NCBI GenBank assembly: GCA_900551715.1
Contig: URXG01000027.1
Span: forward strand, 1-28,950
DNA length: 28,950 bases
Direction: 5' to 3'
Origin: an uncultured Blautia sp.
GTDB lineage: Bacteria > Bacillota > Clostridia > Lachnospirales > Lachnospiraceae
Part shown: positions 22,020 to 28,950 of the stretch, piece by piece
Numbering within the stretch: the stretch's first letter is position 1
Layout of the letters: every line of letters starts with the position of its first letter
Translations under genes and position numbers: made by a program
Notes under the pieces: generated by a model
What the model saw: only the letters and a program-made list of their open reading frames with translations
What the model was told of the DNA's origin: nothing
Database searches by the model: none

Positions 22020-23477
22020 TTATTTATCATCAACACTATAGTTCGGTGCTTCTTTTGTGATATGGATATCATGTGGATGTGACTCTTTCAGAGAAGCAGC
22101 TGAAATTTTGATAAATCTTCCTGTTGTCTTAAGGGTCTCAATATTCTCAGCTCCACAGTAACCCATACCGGAACGAAGGCCGCCCATCAGCTGGAATACA
22201 GTATCTTCTACATGGCCCTTGTAAGCTACACGGCCTTCTACACCTTCCGGAACCAGTTTCTTGGCATTTTCCTGGAAATAACGGTCTTTGCTGCCGTTTT
22301 CCATAGCTGCGATAGATCCCATACCACGATAAACTTTGTATTTACGTCCCTGATACAGTTCAAATGTTCCCGGACTCTCATCGCATCCTGCAAACATGCT
22401 TCCCATCATACATACGTTGGCACCAGCTGCAATAGCCTTGGTAATATCACCGGAATACTTGATTCCACCATCTGCAATGATCGGAATGCCAAAGCGGTTC
22501 GCTACTTCATAGCAGTCCATAATAGCTGTGATCTGAGGTACACCAATACCTGCAACTACTCGTGTAGTACAGATGGAACCAGGTCCGATACCAACTTTAA
22601 CAGCATCTACGCCTGCATCAATAAGAGCCTTGGTAGCAGCTCCTGTTGCAACGTTTCCTGCGATAACCTGCAGATCCGGATATACATCTTTGATCTGACG
22701 TACAGCCTTCAGGATATTCTCTGAATGACCATGGGCAGAATCAATAACAATAACGTCAACATTTGCCTTTACAAGTGCGTCTACACGAGCCAGGACATTG
22801 GCTGTGATACCAACTGCTGCACCGCAGAGAAGACGTCCCTGTGCATCTTTGGCTGCCAGCGGATATTTGATCTGTTTTTCAATGTCCTTGATGGTGATAA
22901 GACCTTTTAAGTTAAAATCATCATCTACGATCGGTAATTTTTCTTTACGGGATTTTGCAAGAATTTTCTTGGCTTCTTCCAGTGTAATTCCTTCTTTGGC
23001 TGTGATCAGACCCTCAGAAGTCATACACTCACGAATTTTTTTGGAAAAGTCTGTCTCGAATTTCAGGTCTCGGTTGGTAATGATACCTACCAGCTTACGT
23101 CCCTCTGTAATAGGAACACCGGAAATACGGAATTTTGCCATCAGATTGTTTGCATCTTCAAGAGTGTTGTCTGCGGATAAAAAGAATGGATCTGTAATAA
23201 CACCGTTCTCAGAACGTTTTACTTTATCTACCTCATCTGCCTGTGCTTCGATGGACATGTTTTTGTGAATGATACCGATTCCACCCTGTCTTGCCATTGC
23301 AATCGCCATGCGGTGTTCGGTAACAGTGTCCATTCCTGCACTCATCATAGGAATGTTAAGTTTGATCTTTTTGGTTAAATACGTTGCTACATCTACCTGA
23401 TTCGGAATTACCTTTGAATATGCCGGTACTAAAAGAACATCGTCAAATGTAATACCTTCACCGATGATAGTGCCCAT
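22020..23477 (-). CDS. guaB: IMP dehydrogenase
   Basis: Oxidises IMP to XMP with NAD+, the first step to GMP. The 485-aa protein is full length. The TIM-barrel catalytic domain has GIGPGSICTTR with catalytic Cys303 and a C-terminal flap region with RGMGSIAAMENGSKDRY. Two CBS domains (about residues 93-205) are inserted between barrel strands, with VITDPFFLSADNTL and MTSEGLITAKEGI. AGGGAGGA lies about 7 bases before the ATG. Its promoter at 23522-23550 is close to consensus and overlaps the stop of the upstream gene. It sits immediately upstream of the ZTP-regulated purO-purH unit. Confidence 0.96.
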   Translation of the reverse strand: MGTIIGEGITFDDVLLVPAYSKVIPNQVDVATYLTKKIKLNIPMMSAGMDTVTEHRMAIAMARQGGIGIIHKNMSIEAQADEVDKVKRSENGVITDPFFLSADNTLEDANNLMAKFRISGVPITEGRKLVGIITNRDLKFETDFSKKIRECMTSEGLITAKEGITLEEAKKILAKSRKEKLPIVDDDFNLKGLITIKDIEKQIKYPLAAKDAQGRLLCGAAVGITANVLARVDALVKANVDVIVIDSAHGHSENILKAVRQIKDVYPDLQVIAGNVATGAATKALIDAGVDAVKVGIGPGSICTTRVVAGIGVPQITAIMDCYEVANRFGIPIIADGGIKYSGDITKAIAAGANVCMMGSMFAGCDESPGTFELYQGRKYKVYRGMGSIAAMENGSKDRYFQENAKKLVPEGVEGRVAYKGHVEDTVFQLMGGLRSGMGYCGAENIETLKTTGRFIKISAASLKESHPHDIHITKEAPNYSVDDK

Positions 23478-23521
23478 TTCATTTCCTCCCTTGTGTAGTT
23501 TATATTTTAGATTTGTAGCCT

Positions 23522-23550
23522 AGTTTAACAAAAATAACAATCAGTGTCAA
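23522..23550 (-). promoter_or_regulatory. promoter of guaB
   Basis: On the minus strand: TTGACA, 17 bases, TAAACT. The -35 overlaps the TGA of the preceding gene. Confidence 0.75.
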
Positions 23551-24050
23551 TCCAAAAAAACTTTGCTGGGTGCTGAATTTTTGATAGCCTGTGCCATGGT
23601 ATCATCTGGTTCAAGTATCACTTTGCAGGTATCTCCGTCTGCTCTGATGATCACAGCAAAACGTCTGTGACTTTCATCGCCGGAAGAATAATCCAGTATT
23701 TTCAGTTTGGAATTATTGTTATAATAAGCCATACGCTGAGAATTGACAGGTGCAATAAGGTCTGCCTCCCGAAGGTCAAAAGTATTGACTTTCTTTCTTT
23801 TTGTCTTTGCCATGACCATATCTATGTCCAGCTCCCCGTTTACAAAAAGATACTCATATTCTATGTCTGTCTTCGGGATCACAAGATAACTGACAACCCC
23901 AAGGATCACAGCCAGAACCAGAATCACCGGGCTTACAAAAAGCCCTGCCAGAGCAGCCAGAACAGTCAGAATGATCAGACCATATTTAATGACTGCATCT
24001 AAAGCTGTAGGTTTTTTCTTTACAAGATATTCTGAATACAAATCTCCCAT
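23547..24050 (-). CDS. two-TM membrane protein of unknown function (DUF6106-like)
   Basis: A 167-aa protein with a short cytoplasmic N-terminus (MGDLYSEYLVKKKPT), two closely spaced hydrophobic helices (about residues 22-38 and 42-58) and a soluble C-terminal domain (60-167) with TKRKKVNTFDLREADLIAPV and a YSSGDESHRRFAVIIRADG strand pattern. The length and the N-terminal SEYLVKKKPT pattern resemble a family seen in Lachnospiraceae (I believe DUF6106), but I cannot confirm this. AGGAGG lies 8 bases before the ATG. It sits between the groEL terminator and guaB, and its stop overlaps the guaB promoter. No function can be assigned. Confidence 0.75.
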   Translation of the reverse strand: MGDLYSEYLVKKKPTALDAVIKYGLIILTVLAALAGLFVSPVILVLAVILGVVSYLVIPKTDIEYEYLFVNGELDIDMVMAKTKRKKVNTFDLREADLIAPVNSQRMAYYNNNSKLKILDYSSGDESHRRFAVIIRADGDTCKVILEPDDTMAQAIKNSAPSKVFLD

Positions 24051-24086
24051 GTTTTATCCTCCTTGTTTTTATGTTAATTTTATCAT

Positions 24087-24121
24087 AAAAAAAGGTCAGC
24101 GTCTATGACACCAACCTTTTT
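24087..24121 (-). terminator. terminator of groES-groEL
   Basis: On the minus strand, AAAAAGGTTGGTGTC and GACGCTGACCTTTTT form a 15-bp stem with three G-U pairs and a 3-base loop, followed by further T. The wobble pairs only work on the minus strand, which sets the direction. Confidence 0.85.
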
Positions 24122-24143
24122 ATTTTATGAATGTTTTAACTAT

Positions 24144-24170
24144 GTTACTGTTCACGACCTTCACAGTAAC
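24144..24170 (-). repeat. GTTACTG palindrome, copy 3 (groEL 3' region)
   Basis: GTTACTGT and ACAGTAAC are 8-bp arms separated by 11 bases. On the minus strand the right half reads GTGAACAGTAAC, like the other copies. It lies between the groEL stop and the terminator. Confidence 0.55.
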
Positions 24171-24199
24171 TTAACTACTGTGGTTCTTACAGCATTTTA

Positions 24200-25825
24200 T
24201 TACATCATGCCACCCATTCCAGCTCCACCTGCAGGCATTGCCGGAGTATCTTCTTTGATGGTTGCAACAACAGATTCTGTTGTAAGCAGTGTAGAAGCAA
24301 CACTTGTTGCATTCTGAAGGGCACTTCTTGTAACTTTTGCAGGATCAAGGATACCAGCCCCAACCATATCTACATATCTTTCATTAAGGGCATCGAAACC
24401 TACTCCCGGTTCAGATTCTCTTACCTTATTGATGATTACAGAGCCTTCCAGACCTGCGTTTGCAGAAATGTGGAATAACGGAGCTTCCAGAGCCTTCAGG
24501 ATAACGTTAGCACCTGTCTTCTCGTCACCTTCCAGAGTAGTTGCCAGTTCAGCAACCTTCTTGGAGGCGTGGATATAAGCAGATCCACCACCTGCGATAA
24601 TTCCTTCTTCTACTGCTGCTCTTGTAGCTGCAAGAGCATCTTCCAGACGAAGTTTTGCTTCTTTCATTTCTGTTTCAGTTGCAGCACCAACGCGGATAAC
24701 AGCTACGCCACCAGCCAGTTTTGCAAGTCTTTCCTGTAATTTTTCTCTGTCGAAATCAGATTTTGTCTCTTCGATCTGACCACGAATCTGTGCAACACGA
24801 TCAGCGATTGCCTTCTTGTCGCCAAGTCCGTCAACGATAACTGTATTTTCTTTTGCAACTTTGACAGATTTTGCACGTCCGAGCTGATCCATAGTAGCTT
24901 CTTTCAGTTCCAGACCAACTTCTTCAGAAATTACCTGACCACCTGTAAGGATAGCGATATCCTGAAGCATTTCTTTTCTTCTGTCACCATATCCAGGGGC
25001 TTTGACAGCTACTACCTGGAAAGTACCTCTTAATTTATTTACGATCAGAGTAGTAAGAGCTTCACCTTCTACATCCTCAGCGATGATGAGAAGTTTGGCA
25101 CCTGCCTGAACAACCTGCTCCAGTAATGGAAGGATTTCCTGAATGTTGCTGATCTTCTTGTCTGTGATCAGAATGTATGGATCATCCAGATTTGCTTCCA
25201 TCTTTTCCATGTCTGTAGACATGTAAGCGGAAATATATCCACGATCAAACTGCATACCTTCTACCAGATCCAGTTCTGTGTGCATTGTTTTAGATTCTTC
25301 TACTGTAATAACACCATCGTTGGAAACTTTTTCCATAGCGTCTGCTACCAGCTGTCCAACTTCTTCATCACTTGCAGAAATAGATGCAACGTTTGCAATC
25401 TGTGCTTTGCCACTGATCTTCTGGCTCATTTCTTTGATTGCTTCTACAGCTGTATCTGTAGCTTTTTTCATTCCTTTACGAAGGATGATTGGGTTGGCAC
25501 CTGCTGCCAGGTTCTTCATTCCCTCATGAACCATTGCCTGTGCAAGAACTGTAGCTGTTGTAGTACCGTCACCTGCTACATCATTGGTCTTGGATGCAAC
25601 TTCTCTGATCAGCTGGGCACCCATATTTTCAAATCTGTCTTCCAGTTCAATTTCTTTTGCAATAGTAACACCATCGTTAGTGATAAGTGGAGCACCGTAT
25701 GCTTTATCCAGTACTACGTTTCTTCCTTTTGGTCCAATGGTTACTCTTACTGTATCTGCAAGTTTGTTTACACCACTTTCAAGTGCTGCTCTTGCTTCTG
25801 CGCCAAATTTAATTTCTTTTGCCAT
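24200..25825 (-). CDS. groL: chaperonin GroEL (Hsp60)
   Basis: A 541-aa 60-kDa chaperonin subunit forming the double-ring folding chamber. It starts MAKEIKFGAEAR and shows the ATP-binding VTIGPKGRNVVLD and DGVTIAKEIELEDRFENMGAQ, VAGDGTTTATVLAQ, the apical and hinge regions, and the usual C-terminal GGM repeat (GGAGMGGMM). The ATG at 25825 is preferred, with AGGAGG 9 bases upstream; an ATG two codons earlier is too close to the site. It follows groES by 16 bases in one operon under the CIRCE operator. No anomaly seen. Confidence 0.98.
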   Translation of the reverse strand: MAKEIKFGAEARAALESGVNKLADTVRVTIGPKGRNVVLDKAYGAPLITNDGVTIAKEIELEDRFENMGAQLIREVASKTNDVAGDGTTTATVLAQAMVHEGMKNLAAGANPIILRKGMKKATDTAVEAIKEMSQKISGKAQIANVASISASDEEVGQLVADAMEKVSNDGVITVEESKTMHTELDLVEGMQFDRGYISAYMSTDMEKMEANLDDPYILITDKKISNIQEILPLLEQVVQAGAKLLIIAEDVEGEALTTLIVNKLRGTFQVVAVKAPGYGDRRKEMLQDIAILTGGQVISEEVGLELKEATMDQLGRAKSVKVAKENTVIVDGLGDKKAIADRVAQIRGQIEETKSDFDREKLQERLAKLAGGVAVIRVGAATETEMKEAKLRLEDALAATRAAVEEGIIAGGGSAYIHASKKVAELATTLEGDEKTGANVILKALEAPLFHISANAGLEGSVIINKVRESEPGVGFDALNERYVDMVGAGILDPAKVTRSALQNATSVASTLLTTESVVATIKEDTPAMPAGGAGMGGMM

Positions 25826-25841
25826 GATCATCTACCTCCTG

Positions 25842-26126
25842 TTATTCGACTACAGCTAAAATATCGTTCTGTTTTACAATGATATATTCTTCACCGTCAA
25901 GTTTGACTTCTGTTCCTGCGTACTTGGAATAGATAACTTTATCACCTGTTTTTACTTCCATTTTTACTTCTTTGCCATCAACAACCCCACCAGGTCCTAC
26001 AGCGATAACTTCTGCCTGCTGTGGTTTCTCCTGTGCCTGACCCGGAAGGACGATACCGGATTTTGTTGTTTCTTCTGCTTCTAACTGTTTTAATACTACT
26101 CTGTCACCTAATGGAACTAATTTCAT
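25842..26126 (-). CDS. groS: co-chaperonin GroES (Hsp10)
   Basis: A 94-aa co-chaperonin, the lid of the GroEL chamber. It starts MKLVPLGDRVVLKQ. The mobile loop (about residues 17-34) contains TTKSGIVLPGQA, and the C-terminus is the typical YIIVKQNDILAVVE. Its length is normal. AAAGGAGG lies about 10 bases before the ATG. First gene of groES-groEL, with the CIRCE operator 40-66 bases upstream. Confidence 0.97.
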   Translation of the reverse strand: MKLVPLGDRVVLKQLEAEETTKSGIVLPGQAQEKPQQAEVIAVGPGGVVDGKEVKMEVKTGDKVIYSKYAGTEVKLDGEEYIIVKQNDILAVVE

Positions 26127-26165
26127 GATCTATGTCCTCCTTTATTCATTGCCTTTCCTGAATTA

Positions 26166-26192
26166 CTAGCACTCATTTTGTCTGAGTGCTAA
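26166..26192. promoter_or_regulatory. CIRCE operator (HrcA binding site)
   Basis: On the minus strand it reads TTAGCACTC, 9 bases, GAGTGCTAG, one base off the perfect TTAGCACTC-N9-GAGTGCTAA. It lies between the promoter and groES. HrcA binding here represses groESL except under heat stress. hrcA itself is not in the window. Confidence 0.95.
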
Positions 26193-26203
26193 TCACTGTC
26201 CTT

Positions 26204-26232
26204 ATATTATTGAATTCCTTGTTTTTCTGCAA
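26204..26232 (-). promoter_or_regulatory. predicted promoter of groES-groEL
   Basis: On the minus strand: TTGCAG, 17 bases, TAATAT, ending about 12 bases before the CIRCE element. Confidence 0.6.
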
Positions 26233-26332
26233 CTCTTTTCAGAAGCGATTATATCTGTTTTTTCTTATTATCTCTTTATTTAACTCCTGTTTTCTCATTT
26301 TTTCTCATCTTCCTGTTTTTTAGAAATTTTTA

Positions 26333-26386
26333 ACACAAAAAAGGAACCCCCTTCCAAAAGGAAAAGAGTTCCTGATCTTTTGTGTA
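26333..26386 (-). terminator. terminator of codY
   Basis: On the minus strand, AGGAAC and GTTCCT enclose an inner CTTTTCC/GGAAGGG helix, followed by TTTTTT. An outer ACACAAAA/TTTTGTGT extends the stem. It lies directly after the codY stop. Confidence 0.85.
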
Positions 26387-26390
26387 TTTA

Positions 26391-27176
26391 TTATGCTTTC
26401 TTGTTACGCTGTGCTTTGATTTCTTCCAGTTCATCAAAGATCACTTCGTTAAGAACCTTAATGTAAGTTCCTTTCATACCGGAAGAACGAGATTCGATAA
26501 CACCTGCACTCTCGAACTTACGGAGAGCATTGACAATAACAGATCTGGTGATACCTACTCTGTCAGCAATCTTGCTGGCTACAAGGATTCCTTCTTCGCC
26601 ATCCAACTCATCAAAAATATGGATAATGGCTTCCAGCTCCGAAAATGACAGTGTATTAAAGGCAGATTTTACAACCTGCTGCTTGCGGTCTTCTTCTGCA
26701 TTTTCTTCGTGTACAGCACGCATCATTTCCAGACCAACCACTGTAGTACCGTATTCACTGACGATAATATCCTCGATATCATATGGCTTGTCGTTTCTGT
26801 ACATAAATACAGTTCCCAGCCGTTCACCTGCAATATCAATAGGGTTAATGATACCCTGACATCTGCTGTCTACATGCTCAAATCCAAGAGTCTGAAGGTT
26901 TACATTCTCTTTTGTTGATAAAACACCTAAAAAACGCTCATTTAACAGGGAATCTACATGTCCGCCCACCTTGTCTTCTATCAACTCGGTGATCTCGTCT
27001 ACGCCAGGACATAAACTGATTCCAAGTACTTTACCTTTTTTGCTCAGCACCAGAATATTAGAGCTTAATGTTTCCATTAAAACCTGGCAGATATCATTAA
27101 ACACTACTTTACTGGAACTGCTATTGTGTAAAAGTTTATTAATTTTTCTTGTCTTATCTAATAACTGAACGCTCAT
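26391..27176 (-). CDS. codY: global transcriptional regulator CodY
   Basis: A GTP- and branched-chain-amino-acid-responsive regulator. The 261-aa protein starts MSVQLLDKTRKINKLL, has an N-terminal GAF domain that binds isoleucine/valine in characterised members (about residues 1-155), and a C-terminal winged helix (about 180-250) with ASKIADRVGITRSVIVNALRKFESAG. The ATG at 27176 has AAGGAGG 6 bases upstream. A longer frame open to 27251 has no site. A putative CodY box and promoter lie in the 126-base gap to topA, and a strong terminator follows. It links nutrient and GTP status with the purine genes in the same region (inference). Confidence 0.97.
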   Translation of the reverse strand: MSVQLLDKTRKINKLLHNSSSSKVVFNDICQVLMETLSSNILVLSKKGKVLGISLCPGVDEITELIEDKVGGHVDSLLNERFLGVLSTKENVNLQTLGFEHVDSRCQGIINPIDIAGERLGTVFMYRNDKPYDIEDIIVSEYGTTVVGLEMMRAVHEENAEEDRKQQVVKSAFNTLSFSELEAIIHIFDELDGEEGILVASKIADRVGITRSVIVNALRKFESAGVIESRSSGMKGTYIKVLNEVIFDELEEIKAQRNKKA

Positions 27177-27222
27177 TTCTGCCTCCTTCTCTGTATTCTC
27201 CATAAACCTTATTATATTTCTT

Positions 27223-27251
27223 ATATTACACGCTTTATCTGGAAAATACAA
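27223..27251 (-). promoter_or_regulatory. predicted promoter of codY
   Basis: On the minus strand: TTGTAT, 17 bases, TAATAT. A second A/T-rich -10-like TATAAT lies about 13 bases downstream. Confidence 0.45.
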
Positions 27252-27282
27252 GATATTTTTCTATAATTTTCAATTTTATCGG

Positions 27283-27297
27283 CTTTTTCAGAAAATT
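27283..27297. promoter_or_regulatory. CodY-box-like site upstream of codY
   Basis: On the minus strand AATTTTCTGAAAAAG matches 13 of 15 positions of AATTTTCWGAAAATT. It lies about 30 bases upstream of the predicted codY -35, just after the topA stop, and suggests autoregulation. Confidence 0.5.
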
Positions 27298-27302
27298 CAC
27301 AT

Positions 27303-28950
27303 TCAATCTTCTTTTGTAGCTTTCTGCTCTACATAACCGCAGGCAGTCTCACTGCAGACAAGTTTGTTTCCTTTTTCTACCATATAACTGCCACAGACAG
27401 GACATTTTTTGGAAGATGGTTTCTGCCAGGACATAAAATCGCATTCTGGATTGTCCACACATCCATAATATCTTCTGCCCTTCTGTGTTTTCTTGAGGAC
27501 AATATCTTTGCCACATTTCGGGCATGCCACACCAATCTTTTCATAATATGGTCTGGTGTTTCGGCATTCCGGGAATCCCGGGCAGGCAAGAAATCTTCCA
27601 TGAGGGCCATACTTGATCACCATATTACGGCCACAGACTTCGCAGATCTCGTCTGTCACTTCGTCCTGGATGTCTACTTTTTCCAGTTCTTTCTCTGCTT
27701 CATCTATATCACGTTTCAGATCCGGATAAAAATTCCGTACAACAGTCTTCCACTGGACAGTTCCTTCTTCCACACAGTCAAGAAGTCCTTCCATCATAGC
27801 TGTAAAGCGCACATCTACAATACTCGGGAACGCCTGCTTCATAATATTATTTACTACTTCGCCCAGTTCTGTAACATAAAGATTTTTCTGCTCTTTTGCC
27901 ACATAGCGTCTGCTGATAATGGTAGTAATGGTCGGCGCATATGTACTTGGCCGTCCGATTCCCTGTTCTTCCAGTGCCTTAACCAGAGAAGCCTCTGTAT
28001 AATGTGCAGGCGGCTGGGTAAAATGCTGTTCCGGCTTCAGCTCAGTCAGATTAAGCTTCATGCCCCTTTCCAGGCTCTGGCTGAGTACATTACCTTTCTT
28101 GCCTTCATCATCCTGCGTATAAACAGACATAAACCCGTCAAAAACAACCTTGGATGCAGCTACTGTAAACGTATATTCACCTGCACCGATTTTTACAGAG
28201 GTAGTCTCGTATTTGGCAGCTGCCATTCTGCTAGCTGTAAAACGTCTCCAGATCAGCTGGTAAAGACGGAACTGGTCTCTGGAAAGAGATTCTTTGATCA
28301 TCACCGGTGTCCTGCTGATATCTGTAGGTCGGATGGCTTCATGGGCATCCTGGATACGCTGTTCCTTCTTTACTGTTTTGTCAGTGGTGGACACATATTC
28401 CTTACCATACTGTGCACCAATGTATTCTTCTGCTGCTGTTTCCGCTTCCTGTGAGATTCGGGTGGAATCTGTACGGAGATAAGTGATTACACCTACAGTA
28501 CCACTGCCTTTGATATCTACACCTTCATAAAGCTGCTGTGCCAGACGCATGGTCTTCTGTGTGGAAAAATTCAGTGTCTTGGCTGCTTCCTGCTGTAAGG
28601 TACTGGTTGTAAAAGGAAGTGGTGCGTTTTTGATACGTTCACCCTTCTTTACTTCTGTGATCTCGTACTCTTCTTCTTTCAGTTTCTCAAGAAGTTCATC
28701 CATCTCTTTTTTGTTATGGACAGGGATTTTTTTGTCTGTTCCGTAAAATTTGGCAAGGAGAGGTTTCTTTTCTCCTTTTACTTTGAATGTGCCTTCAAGG
28801 CTCCAGTATTCTTCCGGGATAAAAGAGTTGATCTCGTCCTCTCTGTCGCAGATAATGCGAAGTGCTACTGACTGGACACGTCCTGCACTTAAACCTCTCT
28901 TGACCTTTGCCCAGAGAAGAGGAGAAATTCCATAACCTACCATACGGTCC
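27303..28950 (-). CDS. topA: DNA topoisomerase I, partial (N-terminus beyond the window)
   Basis: A type IA topoisomerase that relaxes negative supercoils. The visible 548 residues are the C-terminal part. The frame is open through the right edge, and the residues there (DRMVGYGISPLLWAKVKRG, SAGRVQSVALR) are internal TopA sequence, so the true start lies outside. The catalytic tyrosine is in VITYLRTDSTR (near 28480). Further conserved blocks are DAHEAIRPTDI, YTEASLVKALEEQGIGRPSTYA and VTELGEVV. Three C-terminal zinc ribbons follow: CEVCG...CPGFPEC, CPKCG...CVDNPEC, CPVCG...CSETAC. The N-terminal Toprim domain is not in the window. Position next to codY is common in Firmicutes. Confidence 0.95.
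   Translation of the reverse strand, partial: DRMVGYGISPLLWAKVKRGLSAGRVQSVALRIICDREDEINSFIPEEYWSLEGTFKVKGEKKPLLAKFYGTDKKIPVHNKKEMDELLEKLKEEEYEITEVKKGERIKNAPLPFTTSTLQQEAAKTLNFSTQKTMRLAQQLYEGVDIKGSGTVGVITYLRTDSTRISQEAETAAEEYIGAQYGKEYVSTTDKTVKKEQRIQDAHEAIRPTDISRTPVMIKESLSRDQFRLYQLIWRRFTASRMAAAKYETTSVKIGAGEYTFTVAASKVVFDGFMSVYTQDDEGKKGNVLSQSLERGMKLNLTELKPEQHFTQPPAHYTEASLVKALEEQGIGRPSTYAPTITTIISRRYVAKEQKNLYVTELGEVVNNIMKQAFPSIVDVRFTAMMEGLLDCVEEGTVQWKTVVRNFYPDLKRDIDEAEKELEKVDIQDEVTDEICEVCGRNMVIKYGPHGRFLACPGFPECRNTRPYYEKIGVACPKCGKDIVLKKTQKGRRYYGCVDNPECDFMSWQKPSSKKCPVCGSYMVEKGNKLVCSETACGYVEQKATKED

Noticed and set aside
1..28950. CRISPR arrays, rRNA genes, insertion sequences
   Set aside because: No regularly spaced repeats, no rRNA-like sequence and no transposase-like frame were seen on either strand.

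Overview
The window reads as a chromosomal segment of a low-to-mid GC anaerobic Firmicute, most likely Lachnospiraceae (Blautia/Ruminococcus-like). This is inferred from CodY, groESL behind a CIRCE operator, strong AGGAGG ribosome binding sites, a ZTP riboswitch in front of a PurO-type cyclohydrolase, and lineage-typical small membrane proteins. Most of it is ordinary core genome. The accessory DNA is a 1.1-kb relic island at 8653-9742 and a 261-bp near-palindrome at 19603-19863.

Layout. 172-3785 (minus): catalytically dead HtrA-like PDZ protein, yhaM, rlmD. 4080-8614 (plus): mutS2, then an OmpR-type response regulator and its histidine kinase, which overlap by ATGA. 8653-9742: relic island bounded by imperfect att-like repeats with internal arm-like repeats. 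It holds the 3' half of a tyrosine integrase and a locus laid out like the pAD1 par (Fst) type I toxin-antitoxin system. 9816-15757 (minus): trxB, trxA, a B12-binding radical SAM protein, a 34-aa membrane peptide, a C-terminal-only AIR-synthase-like protein, trmL and adenine deaminase. 15964-17148 (plus): iron-containing alcohol dehydrogenase. 17268-18338 (minus): secreted SH3/3D-domain protein. 18531-19226 (plus): membrane-anchored lysozyme-like protein. 19372-19444: tRNA-Gly(GCC). 19893-27176 (minus): ZTP riboswitch-purO-purH, guaB, a two-TM protein, groES-groEL and codY. 27303 to the right edge: topA, cut by the window.

How the genes fit together. Purine metabolism is prominent: PurH makes FAICAR, PurO closes it to IMP, GuaB sends IMP toward GMP, and adenine deaminase salvages adenine. 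A ZTP riboswitch senses the AICAR-derived alarmone, and CodY (GTP and branched-chain amino acids in this family) is encoded nearby with a good CodY box upstream of its own promoter. TrxA/TrxB form a thiol-redox pair, but TrxB lacks the usual NADPH-binding arginines.

The most notable observation is the Fst/par-like locus at about 9307-9628. A 29-codon hydrophobic peptide and a short convergent RNA share a bidirectional terminator. They also share a 14-nt direct repeat that would let the antisense RNA pair with the start region of the toxin message. Other points of interest are the pseudo-protease HtrA homologue, a GTTACTG palindrome family (three copies), the long inverted repeat and the AIRS-C-only protein.
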